Source: Nymphaea colorata (lineage: Eukaryota; Streptophyta; Magnoliopsida; Nymphaeales; Nymphaeaceae). Taken from it: a stretch of 64,000 nt of DNA. A program made the translations under genes and the position numbers. Position 1 is the stretch's first letter. Every line of letters starts with the position of its first letter. The stretch spans positions 11,573,672-11,637,671 of the forward strand of contig NC_045144.1 in the NCBI RefSeq assembly GCF_008831285.2. Reading direction: 5' to 3'. The notes beneath the pieces were generated by a model, which was given only the letters and a program-made list of their open reading frames with translations, was not told the origin of the DNA and made no database searches. Shown here piece by piece: positions 58,626 to 64,000 of this stretch.

Positions 58626-59307
58626 AGGGAACGTCATCAAGGAAGGATCCCTTGAGATCAACAACCAGCCAAGTCCTTTTCACACTAAGGTTCACGCAGG
58701 AGGACAACACACTTGTAGCAAGAACACTGAGGCAGAGTCATCTGAAGCAGCATGAGCTTGCCACGGGTGGAGTATATGGCCATGCTAATGCGAGGAAGCA
58801 CTGTGCTGTTTCTGGGGAGGAGGCTTCAAAGGACGACTATCAGTAGAAATCGAACGGGAAATGAAGGAGAAGTGCTGGGGACATCTTGTCTTCTCAAGGA
58901 GGAATGAACACATTAGGTGGGTTTGCCTTTATTGCTTCTATTGGATTTGTGGATGGAACTCACAATGGGAGAGGGGGTAGTTTAATACCCTGTCACCAAA
59001 ATCTCATCAACCCTTGGGCAGCACAGCGGCGAGTTGAATGATAAATACATGGTGAGATGTCAAGATAATCGAAAGAGCACGCGGTATGAAAGTAAAGGGG
59101 AGGAGCAGCCACTATTACAGCCGGTCAATCTAGAAATGGTCCTTGTGGAAAGGAGTTGTGCCTCAAAAAAACGCAAAACAGGGATGGACGATAATTTGGT
59201 TGTTGGATTGGAGGAAGAAATGCTTACCGAGGACCGAACAAAGAGAATAGCATGGAGCTAGAACAAGGAGGAATGTGGCCTGAAGGCCTGGTCTTGCCTC
59301 ATGCCCA
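58626..59307 (+). other. Degenerate LINE ORF1-ORF2 spacer
   Basis: No clear domain. It lies between ORF1 and ORF2 pieces of the same orientation, so it is probably the variable tail of ORF1. Confidence 0.4.
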
Positions 59308-59738
59308 ATGAAGGTCCGATGTTGGAATATCGGGGGGCTGAACAAGATGTCAACTCAACATGTGTTAGGGTGGTTGATGCAGCAACAGAAGTTGTCTATT
59401 GGCTCCATTCTTGATTCAATGGTCCGTTCAGATAAGATTACTCAATAGCAGGGGCACTATGACTCGGTAGCAGATGATTGCAGCAGGATTATTTGTTTTT
59501 GGAATGCAAGTTCAGTAACTTTGTCCAACTATATTTGTTCTCCCTTCTAGGTTGGGGTCTGCTTTCAAGAAGTGCAGGGAGGTGCTTCATTGTTGTTCTA
59601 AAATTAATGGGTCATGCCTGGTGTTGGGAGATTTCAATGCTTTTACTCAGTAGCAGGGACAAAACGGGTGCCTTCCCCTTGTCTTGTTACTGTTTTCCCT
59701 TTAATTGTGTTATTCACTCTTATAACCTTACTGAGTAT
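59308..59738 (+). pseudogene. LINE ORF2 relic, start of endonuclease domain
   Basis: ATG at 59308 gives MKVRCWNIGGLNKMSTQHVL, the usual WNxxGLN start of the APE-type endonuclease, with a stop near 59448. Another frame reads RIICFWNASSVTLS, and further on CLVLGDFNAFTQ at about 59609-59645 is the GDFN motif. The relic ends where the third long LTR starts at 59739; the RT is missing. Confidence 0.65.
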
Positions 59739-60130
59739 TATTAACACCCAAAATTTTTCGATCGTAATTTTAAATACTTACAAAAGAATTTGCATAAAAC
59801 AATTGTGAAAAATTTCAATTTCAAAGTCAATTTCGAATCTAAAGACAATTTAGGTTCAAGTCATGAATTTGACTCATAGCACAAATCCCAAGGTAGAATT
59901 ACGAGTCCAGTACTCAAACTTGGATCCAAATTAGGTTTTTGAAATTCAAATCCAATTACAATTGCTATTTGGGATCCATGTCCAACTTGAAATCTAGATA
60001 TGAATTCAAAATTCGAATCTATATTCAGCTTAAAAAACTAGATCCAATTCATGATCCAAAATGTTGTGTGAGACCCACATGTAGGCCCCACTTTGTTTGC
60101 ATAGGCAAAGGCTGCCCAAGAGGCCATGCT

Positions 60131-60208
60131 CGATCTATTTTTCAAAAATATCTCATTTTTATTGAAACTAGATAACATCATAATTGAATTCCATGGGAAA
60201 AGAGAGAA

Positions 60209-60254
<46 letters not shown>

Positions 60255-60435
60255 ATTAAGGAACTCTCTAATTATGAAAAGAGGGTTAGTTCCAAGAAAG
60301 CCATGATGGCTTCACCTAACCTACTGAAACCAAGCAGGTTTGACCTCGCCACGATCGACCTCTTATTCAAAAACATCTCATTTTTAATGAAACTAAATAA
60401 CATCATAATTGAATTCCTTGGGGAAAGAGAGAAAT

Positions 60436-60498
<63 letters not shown>

Positions 60499-60590
60499 AA
60501 TTAAAAAGGATCCCTCTAATTATGATGAGGGGCTTAGTTCCAAGGAAGCCATGATGGCTTCACCTAACCTACTGAAACCATGCAGTGATC
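60131..60590 (+). repeat. 225-bp tandem duplication in LTR B with different microsatellites
   Basis: Units at 60131-60355 and 60356-60590 share AACATCATAATTGAATTCC and GCCATGATGGCTTCACCTAA. At the same internal position unit 1 has (TA)n (about 60214-60252) and unit 2 has (CT)n (about 60439-60494). Confidence 0.85.
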
Positions 60591-61629
60591 TGGGTGCACC
60601 CAAATGTGGTGTCAAATTCAATTGTGCTCAGTCAACATGAGCTTAACCTAATCAAATGACTAGGTCTACCCAACGATCCAGCTATTGGACAGAGGTAGAC
60701 CTTGATTGGATCAAATCTACTTTGACTAAACCTAGTCGAAGTACAATTCGAAAATGAGCACAATTGAAACACAATTGAGTGCTTGCTTATCTCAAATTCA
60801 TTTGATTACTTCAAGCAAACTCACAAAATGAGCTTCGACTTTGATCATTTAGTCAAGTTTGATCCAATTCAGACAACTTTGTCCTTTCCATGATCAAATT
60901 GAATTAGTAGGACCCAAATTAGGATTCTATGAAAATCAAATGCACATTTGAATTTGTCAAATGCATAAATCAATTACCAAGTTGAAAATCAATATTTCAA
61001 ATCGAAATTTAATTTAATTAAATCCTTCATCAATTGAATTATGGACAAAAATGCCCTTTAAAATCAATTTTGATAAGATTTTTAAAGTCTTTCCAATTTT
61101 AATTGAATTGTCAAAAATAAATTCACAATTCAATGACATTTAGAGCTTAGTCACTAGATTTGAACCTAATAAGCTCGGTTTCAAAAAATAAAACCTGAGT
61201 TTAGCGTATTTTTGTGTAGATTTTTTTGTCAAACTAAGACTTGACTAGGTTTGGACCATGGTTGGCCAGACCTAGCCAAGAACACATAGCTCATGTGTGT
61301 GGGATAGGTGTGATTCGTTCGAGTTATTTAAAGAGGATTAAAATCTTATTTAATTAGTTTTGCCAAATCATCAATCCATATGTCATGGATTAGATCAATG
61401 AGAAATAAGTTTCTCTTAACAGCTTGGTACCTAGCTGGACCTATTTTATCCTACCAGCTCAAAGAGGGACAATTTCTAAAATTTAAATCAATTTTAATTA
61501 CAGATTGGCACCTAGCTGAACCTATCTTATCCTACCAGCTCAAAGAAGGGCAAATTCCCAATGCCTTGAGTAAGTTCCAAGGGGAGGTAAGGAGGTAGGT
61601 GCAGCCACCTCCTCATTTAATTTCTTGTC

Positions 61630-61637
61630 TATATAAA
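61630..61637 (+). promoter_or_regulatory. TATA box of LTR B
   Basis: TATATAAA followed by C-rich sequence, at the place equivalent to 9289-9296 in LTR A. Confidence 0.55.
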
Positions 61638-62502
61638 CCCCCCTTGAAGTCAAGAGGGAGGACAAAATTTTCTTTTATCTTGCCTCTCTCTTCTCCTTAG
61701 TTGCATCCAAGAGGAAGAAGAGGAAGCCAAGAAGAGGAGAAGCTCCAAAAAGCCATGGTCCAAGCTCCCTCTTTTACTCTCCCATTCCTTGCTTTTAGAT
61801 CTGCTAAGTTAGGGTACTTCATTGGACTCTTGCTTAGGATTTGTAATATAAGAAAAACCATATTCCTCTCTACAATTTCCAGCAAGAAAACTCTCTTCTT
61901 CTAGCTTTTCTAAGCCTGAATCCAAGCTTGGATTCTAGCTTATGATTGCTTCACTTAGAGAACAAGCATGGAGAAGCCTCAAGCACCAAGGCCAACCACA
62001 AGGTAGGTGATTATAGTTTATTCTCCACTATTTTTTGCTTCTTTTTATTTATCCTCAAGTTCAATATCCATGGGAGGGTTTTATTTCTATTCTTATTCAT
62101 AGCTGGGAATGATGTCCAGCTAGGGAGAGCTAGATTACTATACATTTTAATGCATGAGGCATGCATAAATTGGTTTTTCTAAAAAGAGAATCCATGGATG
62201 AAATTTTCAAAAGAGCCCCATGGCCACGTTCCTTTCAAAATAGCTAGCCTAAACCATTCTTATGAATGTGATCCACCCTTGTATGGCGAAATCATTGACA
62301 AACAAGTTTGATTATTTTTCTTGTTTCTTTTATTTTATGTCATTTTGATTCATGCATTCTTGATTTACTTGATTAAGGGCGGAAGAGAAGATTAGAAACT
62401 AGTTTTCAATCTTTCTATGTAACAAATTCCAGCTATGAATCATCATGGTTCATAAGCTAGGTGGTCCCTTGTAAAATATCCCATTTTGAGGAGCAAGATA
62501 TG

Positions 62503-62525
62503 CATATATATATATATATATATAT
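62503..62525. repeat. (TA)n microsatellite in LTR B
   Basis: Falls where LTR A has the irregular GTATATGTATACATTG stretch (about 10262). Confidence 0.9.
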
Positions 62526-64000
62526 GCTTGTGTAACCCCTTATTCAAAATCATTTTCTCTTTTAAACTTAGGTTGGAACATGTTTAAATAAAGAGAACTT
62601 CATTTTGATCTTTGTAGTTCAAAACTACAAGATCATTCAATATTTCATCTTAAAATTTCATCAATTCTATCAATACATGCATGAAATGCATGAATATTGC
62701 CAAGATCAGACCATGCTTTCATAAAATTTAGCTTAAAATTTTAAAGTTTAAGCTCTTGAAATGTTAATTTCCAACTACAAAGTGGCTATCTTTCATAGAG
62801 CTTTAGAAAGTTCTAATCTCATTCAAACTGGCACCTTAATAATATTTTAAGGGTCGTTGTCTTCATTTCATATATTTCTAGATCTTGCATGGGATTAATC
62901 AGCATCCCAAAATGCTTCAAAATCATGTTCAAAATATAATTTTAATTTTCCTAAAAGAGAATATCAAATATGTTAAATTCATCCAAGGAATGGAGGAATC
63001 TTTTGGTGTAAAATCTGAAATCTAATTTGATTTTAGAAAAGAAAGTTTTTCTAAAACTTCATATCATGACCCAACGTGTATATCTAACACTAATGAGAAC
63101 ATGTTCTCAAAAGAAACATTTATCTTTCTGATTTAGACATTTAACTTATGAACAATTAAGCAAACTTCAATGATTTGTCTTCATTTTTTAAGAAATATTT
63201 ATGGTTTTCAACCATTTAAATTAATATAAAACTTGATTTTATGGCTATTTTGAGACAAAGTGGATGTTATCAATGTCTCCCATATATTTTTTGAAGACTG
63301 ATTTTAACTTCATTTACATAATTTTTTATTATTTTGAAATTTTAATTCAAAGTTTTAAGCTTGTGGAGTGTATCTCTAACTCCTATGCTTAAAAATATGT
63401 TAAGCATATGTAGAGAAAGTCCTACATTCCAATTAAAAATCAATCTTTGTGTGTGAATTATATAATGTATGTTTATATTGACTGAATGTTGAGAAATAGT
63501 TAGAGAGAGAGAAGAATAAATGTCCCATATAGTTTATCTTCTTCTTTCATGCATTCACATTCACTAAATCAATTACACCACATGCTCCTTCTCTAAAAAT
63601 TAAGTGATCCTATTTCAAGTTGCAAAAGGTGATCAAGTCATATTGTTACAAGAACTTGAAAATCTCTTTTAGTTTCAAAAGAAAACACAAATAGCATCAT
63701 ATCCTAATTTGGTCAAAATACTTTTGAAAACAACATATTTTTTAACATTTTGAAATCTTCATCAAAAAAGTGAATTTTACTTGCTCCCAACTCTTCTCTA
63801 AAAAGAGAACTAATTTGAAAATTAAGTTCATATCTCCTAAACTTAATCATATGGTTTGGCAAAAAGAGAGCTCAAAATCAATCATTTGCTAAAAACGTTT
63901 AGCCACTTTGTCTAAAATTTGGTCTATTTGCTAAGTTAACTTGGCCATTTTTCCTGAAAATTTGATCATACGTCGATCTCAATTTGAATCCAAAAATCAT

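Larger units (their letters stand above)
59739..64000 (+). mobile_element. LTR B of the long-LTR family, cut by window end
   Basis: Starts TATTAACACCCAAAATTTTT (TG changed to TA) and stays colinear with LTR A: the AATTTCAAAGTCAATTTCGA block, GGGACCCAC-like segment, TATA box at 61630-61637, CAAGGTAGGTGA at about 61999-62010, GGGAATGATGTCCAGCTA at about 62104, and GTGATCCACCCTTG.ATGGCGAA at about 62268. The 3' terminus would lie beyond 64000. It is longer than LTR A because of a 225-bp internal duplication and microsatellites. Whether it is solo or part of a full element cannot be told here. Confidence 0.7.

Noticed and set aside
60126-60500. 124-codon open stretch with Tyr-Ile and Ser-Leu runs
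   Set aside because: Runs are translations of (TA)n and (CT)n inside LTR B.
54088-64000. LTRs C and B as the 5' and 3' LTRs of one element
   Set aside because: The DNA between them (57499-59738) is LINE sequence, no PBS follows C, and the two LTRs are too different from each other.

Overview
This is plant nuclear DNA, almost certainly from an angiosperm. The evidence is Ty1/copia, long-LTR and LINE relics of plant type, PIF/Harbinger-like and hAT-like miniature elements, many (TA)n and (CT)n microsatellites, a plant-specific single C2H2 zinc-finger gene with QALGGH and EAR motifs, and AT-rich intergenic DNA. I cannot name the species. The window is gene-poor: one intact host gene, one fragment of another, and the rest mostly layered and decayed transposons.

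Layout. 1-2.2 kb: two exons of an EXS-domain (XPR1/SYG1/ERD1-type) gene, then a hAT transposase relic. 2.6-6.7 kb: a 119-bp tandem repeat, a + strand copia gag relic with a 226-bp tandem duplication, and a converging - strand copia integrase/RT relic. 6.8-13.1 kb: a decayed LINE whose RT thumb region carries a 78-bp in-frame tandem repeat, into which a 3.8-kb solo LTR (7903-11730, TSD GTTGG) inserted. 13.55-18.39 kb: a full-length copia element (227-bp LTRs, TSD ACATG, tRNA-Met PBS, polypurine tract) with a coding region killed by several nonsense codons. 19.2-19.5 kb: a hAT-type MITE with a 13-bp perfect palindrome. 19884-19983: a run of exactly 100 N.

The whole block 7711-19883 is repeated at 19984-32149, directly on the other side of the N gap. 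The repeat starts at the first base after the gap and ends at the last base before it. Most of the length difference is small indels that accumulate toward the gap-side end of each copy. This is the signature of two overlapping contig ends that were scaffolded without merging, so the region is probably single-copy and the real locus about 12.3 kb shorter.

32-64 kb: a PIF-like MITE, microsatellites, then the intact GIS/ZFP5/ZFP6/ZFP8-type zinc-finger repressor gene on the - strand (37547-38281). After it come SINE-like sequences, a large fold-back (40.8-41.1 kb), an ACGCG-rich element (44.2-44.8 kb), a hAT-like element (48.2-48.7 kb), a PIF/Harbinger MITE (50.2 kb), a second, diverged solo LTR (54088-57498) with a GC-rich core, a LINE relic (ORF1 plus the start of ORF2), and a third LTR of the same family running off the right end.

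I found no novel biological system. The observations most worth following are the assembly artefact, the nested LINE/LTR history, a likely GC-AG intron in the EXS fragment, and the conserved promoter plus putative splice donor inside the long LTR family.
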